Below, piece by piece: positions 25,915 through 35,175 of a stretch of 64,000 bases of DNA (positions are counted from its first letter, which is position 1; every line of letters begins with the position of its first letter). The DNA lies in NCBI GenBank assembly GCA_964461835.1, contig CAYWVO010000016.1, positions 3,831-67,830 on the forward strand. The letters are read 5' to 3'. A program made the position numbers and the translations under genes. The notes beneath the pieces were generated by a model. That model ran no database searches. It was not told the DNA's origin and saw nothing but the letters and a program-made list of their open reading frames with translations. The stretch is from CAYWVO01 sp964461835. GTDB taxonomy: Bacteria; Zixibacteria; MSB-5A5; WJJR01; JAJRUJ01.

Positions 25915-28395
25915 CTAGTTTGTCACAAAGTTGATCAGGCGTTTCGGAACGACGATTGTCTTGCGAATCGTTTTCCCCTCGAGGTGCTTTTGAATATTCG
26001 GTTCAGCCAGGGCCAGTTCTTTTAATTCGTCCTCGCTCGTGCCGGGAGAGACAGCTAGTTGCGCCCGAACTTTGCTGTTTACCTGACAGACAACCGTGAC
26101 CGTGGCCGCTTTGACCGCCGCAGTATCCACTTTCGGCCAACCGCCATACTTAAAGATACTTGGCGTGCGACCCATAACCTCGGCCCACCATTCCTCGGCG
26201 GCATGCGGCGCCAGCGGCGCCAACAGGCGCACGATATTCCCCGCCAGGTAGGCGCGCATTGTTGGCGTTACCGATGATGGGATACTGTTCAGCAGCTCCA
26301 TGATCGCCGCTACATGCGTGTTGAACTGCAGCCGCTCGAAATCCATTTCGATCTTCTTTAACGCCAGGTGGTAATCGATATAGGCTGCCGAGTCGTCCTT
26401 ACTCAGCGATTTTAAATCAAATTGTTCATCCAGATTGATCTCGGTGCCGAAATCCGTTTCGCGAATGAAGCTGTCTGCGCGCGCCAAAAACCGCTCGGTC
26501 CCGGTGACACTCTTATTCGACCACAGAATTTCTTTATCCGACGGTGCGGCGAAATATACGGCCAGACGCACGGGATCGGCGCCATGCTGCTGCACCAGGT
26601 CAATCGGGGAGACCACGTTGCCGACTGATTTCGACATCTTGCGTCCCTGCTCATCGTTGACCATCCCGTGATTAAACAACCGGATAGCCGGCTCCTCGAT
26701 CTCCAGCCGGCCGATATCATGCAGGAACTTGGTGAAAAATCTAAAATAAATCAGATGGCCGGTGGCGTGTTCGATTCCGCCGACATACATGTCGATCGGC
26801 AGCCAGGCACGTGCTTTTTTCCGGTCGTATATTTCCTTTTGGTTGTTCGGATCCACGTACCGCAGGAAATACCACGAGGAACACATAAAGGTGTCCATCG
26901 TATCCGGATCGCGTTGCGCCGGACCGCCGCATTGCGGACATTCTACATTCATGTACCCCGGTACGTCCGCCAAAGGGGAACGGCCGGTCGGCAAGAAATC
27001 GATATCGCCTCTGGGCAACTCCACCGGCAAATCTTCTTCCGGCACCGGGACGATACCGCACTTCTCGCAATGAATCATCGGAATCGGTGCGCCCCAGTAC
27101 CGCTGACGGGAAATCAGCCAGTCGCGCAGTTTATAGTTTACCTTGGTTCGACCGATGCCTTCCTGTTCACAATATTCGATGACCGCGCGGACACCATCCT
27201 TGCCTTCTTTGCCGTCAAACCGCCCGGAGTTCATCATCGTGCCGTACGCCGGATCGGCCGCCGGTTTCTCGCGATAGAAATCCTCACCCCGACCGGTATC
27301 GATGACATAGACAATGTCCAGCCCGTATTTCTTGGCGAATTCGTAGTCCCGTTCGTCGTGGCCGGGAACGGCCATCACCGCGCCGGTGCCGTAGGTGGCC
27401 AATACATAGTCACCGACCCAGATCGGTACGCGGTCGCCGGAAAGCGGATTGATTGCATAGGTCCCGGTAAAGACACCGTCTTTCTCGGTCAACGCGGTGC
27501 GGTCGATCTCGGATTTCGCTTTGGCCTGCTCGATATAGGCGTCGACTTCCGCCCGCCGGTGGTTGGGAATGCCGATTTGCTCCACCAGTGGTGACTCCGG
27601 CGCCAAGGTGATAAAGGTAACGCCAAACGTGGTGTCCGGCCGGGTGGTGAAGATGGGGATCTTCAGGTCTGAGTTTTCTAAGATAAAATCGATCTCCACA
27701 CCCTCCGACCGGCCAATCCAGCCGCGCTGAATCGTGCGGACGTTTTCCGGCCACTCGTCCAGTTCGTCAATTCCCGCCAGCAGTCGCTCAGCATAATCGG
27801 TGATTTTGAAGAACCATTGCACCAACTCCCGTTTCGTTACCCGGGTGCCGCACTGCCAGCAGACATCCCCCTCCGCCTGCTCATTCGCGAGTACCGTATT
27901 GCAGACATCACACCAGTTGACCGTGGCGGCTTTGCGGTAGGCCAGGCCTTGCTTGAACAACTGGATGAACAGCCATTGGGTCCATTTATAGTAATCCGGC
28001 AGGCAGGAGGTCACCTCGCGCGACCAATCGAACAGAATTCCACAGTGCTTCAGGGTCGACTTAGACGTTCCGATATTCTCCAGCGTCCAGGTTTCCGGAT
28101 CCAGACCACGTTTGATCGCCGCCTGTTCGGCGGGAAGACCGAACGCGTCCCAGCCAAATGGGTGCAAGACGTCGTAGCCTTCCATCATCTTCTTGCGGGC
28201 GATCGCATCGGTAATGGAAAAATTACGGAAGTGTCCAATGTGAATATCCCCGGAGGGATACGCGAACATCGGCATCACGAAATATTTCTTCTCACCGGGG
28301 ATATCAGGAGCTTGGGCCACCTGCATCGCTTCCCAGCGCTTTTGCCATTTCTCGCCGACGGCGATGAAATCGGTTTTATCTATCTTGGTCTTCAT
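25915..28395 (-). CDS. leuS: leucyl-tRNA synthetase
   Basis: 826 residues, full length for the bacterial type. The class I motifs HIGH (in GDIHIGHFRNF) and KMSKS (GRKMSKSVGNVV) are intact. The CP1 editing domain (TTRPDTTFGVTF) and zinc-type cysteines (CDVC, CWQCG; CEKCG, CPQCG) are visible. It charges tRNA-Leu. It lies 55 bases downstream of asnS on the same strand, so the two are probably co-transcribed. Confidence 0.97.
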   Translation of the reverse strand: MKTKIDKTDFIAVGEKWQKRWEAMQVAQAPDIPGEKKYFVMPMFAYPSGDIHIGHFRNFSITDAIARKKMMEGYDVLHPFGWDAFGLPAEQAAIKRGLDPETWTLENIGTSKSTLKHCGILFDWSREVTSCLPDYYKWTQWLFIQLFKQGLAYRKAATVNWCDVCNTVLANEQAEGDVCWQCGTRVTKRELVQWFFKITDYAERLLAGIDELDEWPENVRTIQRGWIGRSEGVEIDFILENSDLKIPIFTTRPDTTFGVTFITLAPESPLVEQIGIPNHRRAEVDAYIEQAKAKSEIDRTALTEKDGVFTGTYAINPLSGDRVPIWVGDYVLATYGTGAVMAVPGHDERDYEFAKKYGLDIVYVIDTGRGEDFYREKPAADPAYGTMMNSGRFDGKEGKDGVRAVIEYCEQEGIGRTKVNYKLRDWLISRQRYWGAPIPMIHCEKCGIVPVPEEDLPVELPRGDIDFLPTGRSPLADVPGYMNVECPQCGGPAQRDPDTMDTFMCSSWYFLRYVDPNNQKEIYDRKKARAWLPIDMYVGGIEHATGHLIYFRFFTKFLHDIGRLEIEEPAIRLFNHGMVNDEQGRKMSKSVGNVVSPIDLVQQHGADPVRLAVYFAAPSDKEILWSNKSVTGTERFLARADSFIRETDFGTEINLDEQFDLKSLSKDDSAAYIDYHLALKKIEMDFERLQFNTHVAAIMELLNSIPSSVTPTMRAYLAGNIVRLLAPLAPHAAEEWWAEVMGRTPSIFKYGGWPKVDTAAVKAATVTVVCQVNSKVRAQLAVSPGTSEDELKELALAEPNIQKHLEGKTIRKTIVVPKRLINFVTN

Positions 28396-28450
28396 CGTTC
28401 TTTCCAGAGGATTTCAGGGTGATTGAATCACACCGGGAGTGTTCTGCGCT

Positions 28451-29746
28451 TTACGGATACAACCGGCCAATGGTGCGCGGAAACGGAATGCTCTCCCGAA
28501 TGTGGCGAATTCCACAAATCCAGGTGACGGTCCGTTCGAGACCAAGACCAAACCCCGAATGCGGTACCGATCCGAACCGGCGCAGGTCCAGATACCATTC
28601 GTACGCATCACGGGGCAGATTTTCCTCTTCGATTCGCGCAATTAATTTTTCGGGGTTCTCCTCACGCTGCGACCCGCCAATGATTTCGCCGTACCCCTCG
28701 GGGGCCAGCAAGTCATTGCATAGTACGAGATCGTCGCGCTCGGGGTGTTGTTTCATATAAAATGCTTTTACTTTTCGGGGGTAGTTGTAGACAAATACCG
28801 GCCGATCGAACATTGCTGCCAGTATCGTTTCATCATCGCCACCGAAATCATTGCCATACTGGATATCAGATTCACCGCTTGCCTGCAACTTTTCCACGGC
28901 CTCGTCATAGGAGATACGCGGAAACGGCTTTTTAACCGCCGCCAATTTGCTAATGTCGCGCTCCAGCGTCTCCAGGTGCGGGAAGGCCTTATCCAACACC
29001 CACTCGACGATATAGCAGACCATGTCTTCCTGCAAATCCATGTTATCATCACTGTCCGCGTACGCTACTTCCGGCTCCATCATCCAGAATTCGGTTAAAT
29101 GGCGCCTGGTCTTCGATTCCTCAGCGCGGAAGGTTGGGCCGAAACAGTACACCTTGCCAAAGGCCATTGCTCCCGCCTCTGCGTACAACTGCCCCGTTTG
29201 GGCCAAGTAGGCATTTCCCAAATCGAAATATTTGGTGGCGAACAGGGTCTGCCCAGACTCACCAATTGACCCGGTTAAAATCGGCGTATCCAGGTTGATA
29301 AAATCCTGCTCGTAGAAAAACTGCCGGATCGCCATAATGATTTCGTTGCGGATACGCATGATCGCCTGCTGCTTGCTCGATCGTAACCATAAATGGCGAT
29401 GCTTCATCAAGAAGTCAGTCTGATGTTCTTTGGGCTGAATCGGGTACTCGTCGGCGATCTGGACAACCTCGACCTGTTTGCTGGTCAATTCGTAGCCGCC
29501 CGGTGCCCGTTTATCCTCGCGAACTGTGCCGGTTACCTTCAGTGAAGATTCCTGTGTCAAGGCATCATGAGCCGCGAAGGCCTGGTCTGAAGCCTCGCCC
29601 TTGACCAACACGCATTGCACCAGACCAGTGCCGTCCCGCACCAGCAAAAACCGTATTTTCCCGGAGGACCGTTTACTGTACAGCCAACCACGGACGGTGA
29701 CGTCCTCACCAACGTGGTCACCTAGTTTCGAGATATGACTGATCAT
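28451..29746 (-). CDS. asnS: asparaginyl-tRNA synthetase
   Basis: 431 residues, class IIb. The N-terminal OB fold includes VRGWLYSKRSSGKIRFLLVRDGTG; motif 2 reads GPTFRAEESKTRRHLTEFW; motif 3 is GFGLGLERTV. The ending (RTIGRLYP) is standard. Presence of asnS means Asn-tRNA can be charged directly, without the transamidation route. A tRNA gene on the same strand lies 77 bases upstream. Confidence 0.95.
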   Translation of the reverse strand: MISHISKLGDHVGEDVTVRGWLYSKRSSGKIRFLLVRDGTGLVQCVLVKGEASDQAFAAHDALTQESSLKVTGTVREDKRAPGGYELTSKQVEVVQIADEYPIQPKEHQTDFLMKHRHLWLRSSKQQAIMRIRNEIIMAIRQFFYEQDFINLDTPILTGSIGESGQTLFATKYFDLGNAYLAQTGQLYAEAGAMAFGKVYCFGPTFRAEESKTRRHLTEFWMMEPEVAYADSDDNMDLQEDMVCYIVEWVLDKAFPHLETLERDISKLAAVKKPFPRISYDEAVEKLQASGESDIQYGNDFGGDDETILAAMFDRPVFVYNYPRKVKAFYMKQHPERDDLVLCNDLLAPEGYGEIIGGSQREENPEKLIARIEEENLPRDAYEWYLDLRRFGSVPHSGFGLGLERTVTWICGIRHIRESIPFPRTIGRLYP

Positions 29747-29822
29747 TGTCTCTGACCACCATTACGATGTCTCATGTGTATTGTAACGGGCCGAGCGTTG
29801 CACTCGGCCCGCGAATTTTCAC

Positions 29823-29895
29823 TGGAGCTGACGGGATTCGAACCCGTGACCTCTTGACTGCCAGTCAAGCGTTCTCCCAACTGAACTACAGCCCC
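29823..29895 (-). tRNA. tRNA-Ala (anticodon GGC)
   Basis: 73 bases folding into a full cloverleaf: acceptor GGGGCTG/CAGCTCC, D stem GTTC/GAAC, anticodon stem CTTGA/TCAAG with loop CTGGCAG, T arm ACGGG-TTCGAAT-CCCGT, discriminator A. The G3:U70 pair, the main alanine identity element, is present. CCA is not encoded. It reads GCC and GCU codons. Confidence 0.97.
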
Positions 29896-29910
29896 GGTTA
29901 TGTTCGCGTT

Positions 29911-29938
29911 AATATATCTGTCGCGAGGGGGATGTCAA
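29911..29938 (-). promoter_or_regulatory. sigma-70-type promoter of tRNA-Ala
   Basis: Minus strand TTGACA (29938-29933), 16-base spacer, TATATT (29916-29911). Predicted start near 29904, leaving a leader of about nine bases before the mature tRNA. It could also serve asnS-leuS. Confidence 0.8.
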
Positions 29939-29998
29939 GTGAACCCCCATCGGCTTGTTACCCTTATCGGCGAATTATACTCCCCATAAACGTCGGAG

Positions 29999-30814
29999 TC
30001 ATCCGTCGACTTTGGGGGGCATTTCTGCATAATCGAGTTCGGATCCCAGAACACTGTGCGGGATCAGGTACATTACCAGCGTCACCAGTGCTGCCGCCAC
30101 GGTCCAAAATCTCACACCGCGTCGTCGGCGAGCGGCAATGAAGGCGATGACCCAGAAGATGAAGGCAATCAGTGTCTTATTGTCCGTGAGATCATGACCG
30201 AACGGCCAGCCGGCCCAAAATGACCCGAAGGCATACCATTGGACAATCGGCCCCAGGATCAACCCGCCGATGAACAAAGTAATCAATGTTAACAGAATCT
30301 GCGGGCGCACGTTGGGGCCGTTCCGGAATGCTTCCAATCCAGTGCGGTTGGAAAAAATCATCGCCAGAGACATAAACACAATGTGCGCTACCAGAACGAA
30401 TGACGGTACCGCACCCTTAAATCGTATGACTACCGGACCATCCGGAGGAATCGTTACTTGTTCATTCTCAGCTGTCAGCGTAATTCGGTATTCCAGCTTG
30501 CCGGCTGGAGGTTGGTGTGGCAAGTCAGCGGATAGGGTATTGCCCTCACGATCCATGCGTACTTGGGTCCAGGGATCGTCAGTCTTGAATCTCTTATACG
30601 AAAGGGTGCCGCTAATCGCAGGGGATGGGATCTCCAGCGACACCGTAAAATCAGTTGGGCCTCCGTGGGTGCGTTCCAGCCGATAACGTACCGTTTCCCC
30701 GGCGATTTCAACCGTGTCACGCACCGGGTACGTGGGTCCGGTCAGCCGCTGATAGACTGCCGAGGCCAGGAAGATCAGAATTGCTATTGTCCACAAAGCC
30801 CATTTTCTGTGCAC
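29999..30814 (-). CDS. hypothetical membrane protein with periplasmic beta domain
   Basis: 271 residues from a GTG start with AGGGGG upstream. One N-terminal helix (about 4-21) precedes a soluble beta-rich domain (about 30-132) and then four membrane helices (about 135-255) with a basic loop ARRRRGVRFW. Family not recognised. The gene is solitary, between tRNA-Ala and the divergent nitrilase gene. Confidence 0.65.
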   Translation of the reverse strand: MHRKWALWTIAILIFLASAVYQRLTGPTYPVRDTVEIAGETVRYRLERTHGGPTDFTVSLEIPSPAISGTLSYKRFKTDDPWTQVRMDREGNTLSADLPHQPPAGKLEYRITLTAENEQVTIPPDGPVVIRFKGAVPSFVLVAHIVFMSLAMIFSNRTGLEAFRNGPNVRPQILLTLITLFIGGLILGPIVQWYAFGSFWAGWPFGHDLTDNKTLIAFIFWVIAFIAARRRRGVRFWTVAAALVTLVMYLIPHSVLGSELDYAEMPPKVDG

Positions 30815-30899
30815 GCGACCCCCTGCGATGTGTTATAGTACGGTGTAACCGGGGTCGGGGAAACTGGAAATTTGCCGGTAATCGAGGAAAGCAAATACC

Positions 30900-31694
30900 A
30901 TGCGCGTAGGATTTTTACAGATGGCTCCGGTTCTCGGTGATCGGGAGGTTACAATTGCCAAGATTGAACGTCTATTGGCAGGCAAACCCTTACCTGATTT
31001 GCTGGTTTTGCCGGAGTTGTGTAATTCGGGATACAATTTCAGCAGCCCAGATCACGCCCACGAGCTGGCAGAGGATCCGGCCCAAAGCCCGTTTTTGGAA
31101 TTTCTTTCGACCTATTGCCGGCGAGGTTCTTGCCATATAGTCACCGGCCTAAATGAACGGGATGGCGACCAGGTGTTCAATACCGCTATGTTGATCGGCC
31201 CTGATGGTATCTTGGGGAAATACCGTAAGTTACACTTGTTTCTTAATGAAAAGGATTATTTCATTCCCGGCGATCTTGGGTTGCCGATCTTCGAGATTAG
31301 CGGGGTGAAAATCGGCATATTGATTTGCTTTGACTGGATTTTCCCGGAAATTTGGCGGATTCTGGCCTTGAAAGGGGTGGATATCATCTGTCACCCGTCG
31401 AATCTCGTCCTGCCGGGGATGGCGCAAAAGGGGATTGCTGTCCATGCCATGATCAACCGGTATTATGTTATACTGGCCAATCGCATGGGTTCGGAGGGAG
31501 ACCTTACCTTCACCGGATTATCAACCATAGTCGATCCCACTGGAACGGTGTTGGTGCAAGCGACCGCGGAAGAGGAAAGCCTCCATGTCGTAGAAATCGA
31601 TCCGCTGCAGGCGCGCAATAAACAGGTGACCGCGAAAAACCATGTCTTGCGAGATCGGCGGCCTGATCAGTATCGGGCATTAATTGAACAATGA
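30900..31694 (+). CDS. carbon-nitrogen hydrolase (nitrilase superfamily)
   Basis: 264 residues. The catalytic triad is visible: Glu in VLPELCNSGYNF, Lys in GKYRKLHLF and Cys in GILICFDWIFPE. Downstream HPSNLVLPG and ILANRMG match amidase-like members. Substrate cannot be assigned; omega-amidase, N-carbamoyl hydrolase and deaminated glutathione amidase share this layout. The gene stands alone. Confidence 0.9.
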   Translation: MRVGFLQMAPVLGDREVTIAKIERLLAGKPLPDLLVLPELCNSGYNFSSPDHAHELAEDPAQSPFLEFLSTYCRRGSCHIVTGLNERDGDQVFNTAMLIGPDGILGKYRKLHLFLNEKDYFIPGDLGLPIFEISGVKIGILICFDWIFPEIWRILALKGVDIICHPSNLVLPGMAQKGIAVHAMINRYYVILANRMGSEGDLTFTGLSTIVDPTGTVLVQATAEEESLHVVEIDPLQARNKQVTAKNHVLRDRRPDQYRALIEQ

Positions 31695-31809
31695 TGGAAT
31701 CCCAACTCCACCATTGACAAATCTTCAGATTTTTGCCGCATTTTGTGTATACAATAGATGGAAATGAGTTTATGAATTCCGAGGATTGATCGTGGGGGAA
31801 AGGTGACGT

Positions 31810-32514
31810 ATGCGTACATACTCACGGCTGTTTCTTTTAAGCGTCTGTTTGCTAGTTATCGGCTTGATGGTCACTGCTTCCGGGGAGACCAAACGGTACA
31901 AGGTCAAATGGGATATGGGCTTTGTCCCGCAAAAATCGAAGGTAATTCATACGTTTTATCTCAAAAATTCCAGCGATACGGCAATGACAATTGAGAAAAT
32001 AAAGGCCGGCTGTTCCTGTACCGCTGTCCCCAAAATTGAGGGAGCAGTTGCACCGGGTGACAGTGTGGCGATTCCAGTCACGTTCAGCTCCGGCCGGTAC
32101 CACTACCGGGTGCAAAAAACAACGGTGGTGACCACCGTTAACCCGGAAATGGAAAAGGCCTACCTGAGCTTTCTCGCGCAAGTAATCGACGATCGGGATA
32201 CGACCGAGTTCATGGAGATCGCGCCGCGGAGCCTCTCCTGGAATATTAAATCCGGACAAATGAAATTCGAAGATCAGGCCGTGCAATTCTCGAACAGGCA
32301 TGACGATACCGTCACCGTGCGGGTGGTGGAATTTCCGGAAAAGCAATTTACCTGGGAGTTGCCGGATACGACGCTGATTCCGGGGGAATCAGCGACCTTT
32401 CATGTGCATCCCCGTAATAATCAAACATTGCCGACAAATCAGGTGTATTCGGCCACGCTGGAATTTGCCGGACGATGGCCGATACGGGCAACGATACCCT
32501 TGGAAATAGAGTGA
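31810..32514 (+). CDS. DUF1573-containing secreted protein
   Basis: 234 residues. Signal peptide about 1-24. The DUF1573 signature is KVIHTFYLKNSSDTAMTIEKIKAGCSCTAVPKIEGAVAPGDSVAIPVTF: an Ig/MSP-like fold with paired cysteines (Cys-Ser-Cys). A second beta domain follows. These proteins are common in FCB bacteria and are thought to be periplasmic or surface scaffolds. It leads a three-gene run with the lipoprotein and barrel genes. Confidence 0.85.
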   Translation: MRTYSRLFLLSVCLLVIGLMVTASGETKRYKVKWDMGFVPQKSKVIHTFYLKNSSDTAMTIEKIKAGCSCTAVPKIEGAVAPGDSVAIPVTFSSGRYHYRVQKTTVVTTVNPEMEKAYLSFLAQVIDDRDTTEFMEIAPRSLSWNIKSGQMKFEDQAVQFSNRHDDTVTVRVVEFPEKQFTWELPDTTLIPGESATFHVHPRNNQTLPTNQVYSATLEFAGRWPIRATIPLEIE

Positions 32515-32540
32515 TACTTCTTTGCTGAAAGGAGGTGGCG

Positions 32541-32942
32541 ATGAGATTTCTGAAACGGTTAACAGTGGTGCCGCTTCTTCTCATCCTCCTGTTGGGGCTT
32601 TTCAGCTGCAGCGATGATGATAATCCGACCAATGGTGAGAACAATCCGCCGACCATCGCCTCGCTGACTGCCTCTCCCGCGACATTTCGCAGCGGTGAAA
32701 CGTGTACACTCCAGGTCGCCGCGAGTGACCCGGATGGTGACCAGTTAGCGTATCTCTGGGATCATCGCAATGGTCAGGAAAAACTGGCCTGGGTTTCGGC
32801 AAGTGGGAACACGGCTGTACTGGGGACCTGTGGGTGTCCGGTACCGTTTTCGGTGGATGCGTGGGTGGTTTCCACGGTCGAAGATGGTCGCGGCGGCACG
32901 GCACGTGACAGCGTCGCCGTTGTCCTGCTCCCGGAGGAGTAG
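32541..32942 (+). CDS. lipoprotein with PKD/Ig-like domain
   Basis: 133 residues from ATG 32541; AAAGGAGG is well placed, so the in-frame GTG at 32535 is rejected. Lipobox LFSC with lipidated Cys23 followed by four acidic residues (SDDD), then an Ig-like domain (PPTIASLTASPATFRSGETCTLQVAASDPDGDQLAYLW) of the type seen in PKD/REJ repeats. It contains a second Cys-Gly-Cys. Likely binds a partner at the cell envelope. Confidence 0.8.
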   Translation: MRFLKRLTVVPLLLILLLGLFSCSDDDNPTNGENNPPTIASLTASPATFRSGETCTLQVAASDPDGDQLAYLWDHRNGQEKLAWVSASGNTAVLGTCGCPVPFSVDAWVVSTVEDGRGGTARDSVAVVLLPEE

Positions 32943-32945
32943 TAA

Positions 32946-33896
32946 ATGCGGGTTATGATAATCGCGATCCTGGTTTTTCTCTTCGCTGGTTTCTGCGGCG
33001 TTGGCTGGGCGCAAAACTGTTGCTCCCCCTCGGTCTCCCAGCAGGGCGTACTCGGCGAGACCGCCGCATTACCGCAAACGCTGGATTTGGCGCTCCATTA
33101 CGAGTTTCTGCGATCAAAGGGAAAATATGAGGGCGGTGACCCGGTCGTGGATCCGGAAGATACCCGATCCACTTGGCAACGGTTTGTCCTCTCGGCCTCT
33201 TACGGTCTCGTGCCCCGCTTGAGTGTAGGAGCAATCGCACCCTATATTCAGAAAGAGAAAACACGCACGTACGGCGGGTCGGATGAGATTCGCAACTGTG
33301 CGGAGGGTGTGGGCGACATCACCTTTCTGGTGCGGTACAGTCCCATCGGTCGGACGTTTGTCACGTATCGGGAACTGTCATTTGGCCTGGGCGTCAAGGC
33401 CCCGACCGGCCCCACCAACCGGCGAAATTTCAACTGCTCACTCCCCCGGGAGTTACAGCCGGGGACCGGTTCTTGGGATCTTCTGGGATCGGTCTCGTTT
33501 TTTCAGGGTTTCGAGCAGATTGATTTTGTCCTGGGTGGGACCTATGTGTACACCACCGAGGACGACGGGTACGAGTTCGGCAATGAGTTTTCGTTTCTGG
33601 GGACGGCGAATATACATCTCCATCGGCGGGTCGATATCTCAGCCGCACTCTCCGGAATCATGCGTGGACACGATTACGCCGCCGGCAAGCGGATCGACGT
33701 AACAGGGCGGGAACAACTCTGGTTGGTGCCGGGCATTCACTACAAAATTATCCCTGGATTCTTACGCTTGCAGTCGTTTTTCGAGGTGCCGGTATATCAA
33801 CACTTCAATGGCGAACAGTTGGGCAGCGATTTCAACGTGCGGTTTGCCGTCGCCGGCACGATACCGCTCGGCCATGGCGACGAGGAAGAGTTCTGA
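32946..33896 (+). CDS. outer-membrane beta-barrel protein, unknown function
   Basis: 316 residues starting three bases after the lipoprotein stop. Signal peptide about 1-22 (cleavage after GWA), then NCCSPSV and alternating hydrophobic strands typical of a barrel (LALHYEFLRSKGKYE, ELSFGLGVKAPTGP, FDVLGGTYVY-like strands). It resembles the family often labelled putative transporter or MetA-pathway phenol degradation-like barrel. The Cys-Cys near the mature N-terminus might bind a metal. Its own partner proteins are likely the two genes before it. Confidence 0.7.
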   Translation: MRVMIIAILVFLFAGFCGVGWAQNCCSPSVSQQGVLGETAALPQTLDLALHYEFLRSKGKYEGGDPVVDPEDTRSTWQRFVLSASYGLVPRLSVGAIAPYIQKEKTRTYGGSDEIRNCAEGVGDITFLVRYSPIGRTFVTYRELSFGLGVKAPTGPTNRRNFNCSLPRELQPGTGSWDLLGSVSFFQGFEQIDFVLGGTYVYTTEDDGYEFGNEFSFLGTANIHLHRRVDISAALSGIMRGHDYAAGKRIDVTGREQLWLVPGIHYKIIPGFLRLQSFFEVPVYQHFNGEQLGSDFNVRFAVAGTIPLGHGDEEEF

Positions 33897-33902
33897 TCCC
33901 GC

Positions 33903-34784
33903 CTACTTGCTGAATAATCTGACAATTGCCGTGTTCCACCCCGACGGTCCGATATCACCGGCCAACCGGGTTTTGATTGCCTGTCGCACCCGTCGGTCAT
34001 ATCGACCACCGTGCCGTTTGACCAGCAGCGGAATATCTGAGGCGGCAAACAGCGACACGTCATTGGGTGAATCTCCCAGGCCTACAATTGTCACTGAACC
34101 GCCTGATTCTTCTTCATACCACTGGCGCAGCTTGGCAATCGCCGTTCCTTTGTCGGTCTTGCCAATGAGGTGGTAGAACCGCCCTCCCTGGATGATGTTC
34201 ATCCCCAGGCGATCAAAATGCGTGAACATTTTCTCCAGAGTCCTCTGTCCCGGCGACTTCTCGAACAAAAACGGTTCGTCAAAATCCCGTTGTTTCACCA
34301 GTGGTCCGATTTCTCGCGGAACATCGCATAGTTCAGCAACTTCATCGGGGGATAAATCGCCGAAACCTGTTATCGGAACCTGGTATTGCTTACGAAAATC
34401 CACCAACGCCTGACGCAGTTGCCGGTAGGGAAGTCCCAGCGTGATTGCGTACAATCCGGTTTTCTTCCGCGCGCCGGTCGGCTTACGGGAAACCCGCTCT
34501 GGATGGAACCAGATTGCTCCGCCGGTTTCGGAAATAAAGGGGTCACTGATTCCCATTTGTTTCTGCAATTGCACCAGTTCAACCCGTGTTTTGGAGGTGC
34601 AGTATACCAGAGGTACGCCCAGACGTTTCAATAACTGTACTGCGGCTTTCGCGCGTTTCCAGGAGTATTCGCGGAAATCCAGGAGTGACCCGTCGAGATC
34701 GGTGACCACCATTGCGCGTTGCGGGTCAATTTTTTTCGTCGACGCCATATCCACGTATATACGTGATTTATAGAGGCTCTGCAT
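33903..34784 (-). CDS. HAD phosphatase, mannosyl-3-phosphoglycerate phosphatase-like
   Basis: 293 residues. Catalytic motif I is DLDGSLLD, motif II is the CTSKTR segment, motif III includes KGTAIAKL and motif IV is GLGDSPNDVSLF, as in Cof-type HAD enzymes of the MPGP/YedP group. MPGP yields mannosylglycerate, a compatible solute; no synthase gene is beside it, so the substrate is open. A second start at ATG 34748 is possible. It is convergent with the barrel gene and divergent from the B12 locus. Confidence 0.85.
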   Translation of the reverse strand: MQSLYKSRIYVDMASTKKIDPQRAMVVTDLDGSLLDFREYSWKRAKAAVQLLKRLGVPLVYCTSKTRVELVQLQKQMGISDPFISETGGAIWFHPERVSRKPTGARKKTGLYAITLGLPYRQLRQALVDFRKQYQVPITGFGDLSPDEVAELCDVPREIGPLVKQRDFDEPFLFEKSPGQRTLEKMFTHFDRLGMNIIQGGRFYHLIGKTDKGTAIAKLRQWYEEESGGSVTIVGLGDSPNDVSLFAASDIPLLVKRHGGRYDRRVRQAIKTRLAGDIGPSGWNTAIVRLFSK

Positions 34785-34810
34785 CGTGAATCATCTTTGA
34801 TAGATTTTCA

Positions 34811-34839
34811 TTGACTCAAAATGGATCAGACGTTATTTT
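34811..34839 (+). promoter_or_regulatory. sigma-70-type promoter of the cobalamin locus
   Basis: TTGACT (34811-34816), 17-base spacer, TATTTT (34834-34839). The predicted start near 34846 coincides with the 5' edge of the riboswitch aptamer. Confidence 0.65.
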
Positions 34840-34845
34840 GGGATT

Positions 34846-35033
34846 GCGTTCGGTCACGTGCATGAAGGCACGAGGGAAGGCGGTGAGAATCCGCCACAGC
34901 CCCGCTGCTGTGATCGGCGACGACAGTGATCGAGGGGGAAGCCCCGCCACTGGAGTTGTGTTCCGGGAAGGTTGATCGCTGGAGGTCTGAGCCGTAAGTC
35001 AGAAGACCTGCCGGACGCCCCGCAATGGGACAC
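34846..35033 (+). promoter_or_regulatory. cobalamin riboswitch aptamer
   Basis: The conserved blocks are in order: GAGGGAA (34870-34876), GGTGAGAATCCGCCACAGCC, the GCCACTG element, GGGAAGG, and the B12-box-type stretch GCCGTAAGTCAGAAGACCTG (34991-35010). The region is directly upstream of the TonB receptor gene. Adenosylcobalamin-type riboswitches normally shut off B12 uptake genes when B12 is plentiful. Edges are approximate. Confidence 0.95.
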
Positions 35034-35098
35034 TCATCGATGCCCGGTGAGTGCCAGGCCTTCGCGGGAGGGTCGGGCGTAAAACACATTTACCGCTG

Positions 35099-35129
35099 GC
35101 CCGTCTCGCGAAGACGGGCGTCTTATTTT
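35099..35129 (+). terminator. terminator, riboswitch expression platform
   Basis: GCCCGTCT (35099-35106) pairs perfectly with AGACGGGC (35112-35119), followed by GTCTTATTTT. Placed between aptamer and receptor gene, it is likely the ligand-controlled transcription stop. Confidence 0.8.
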
Positions 35130-35175
35130 GTGCCGTTCCCTGCGGGTCACAGCTAACCGGCGAGGGCCCGGTATC

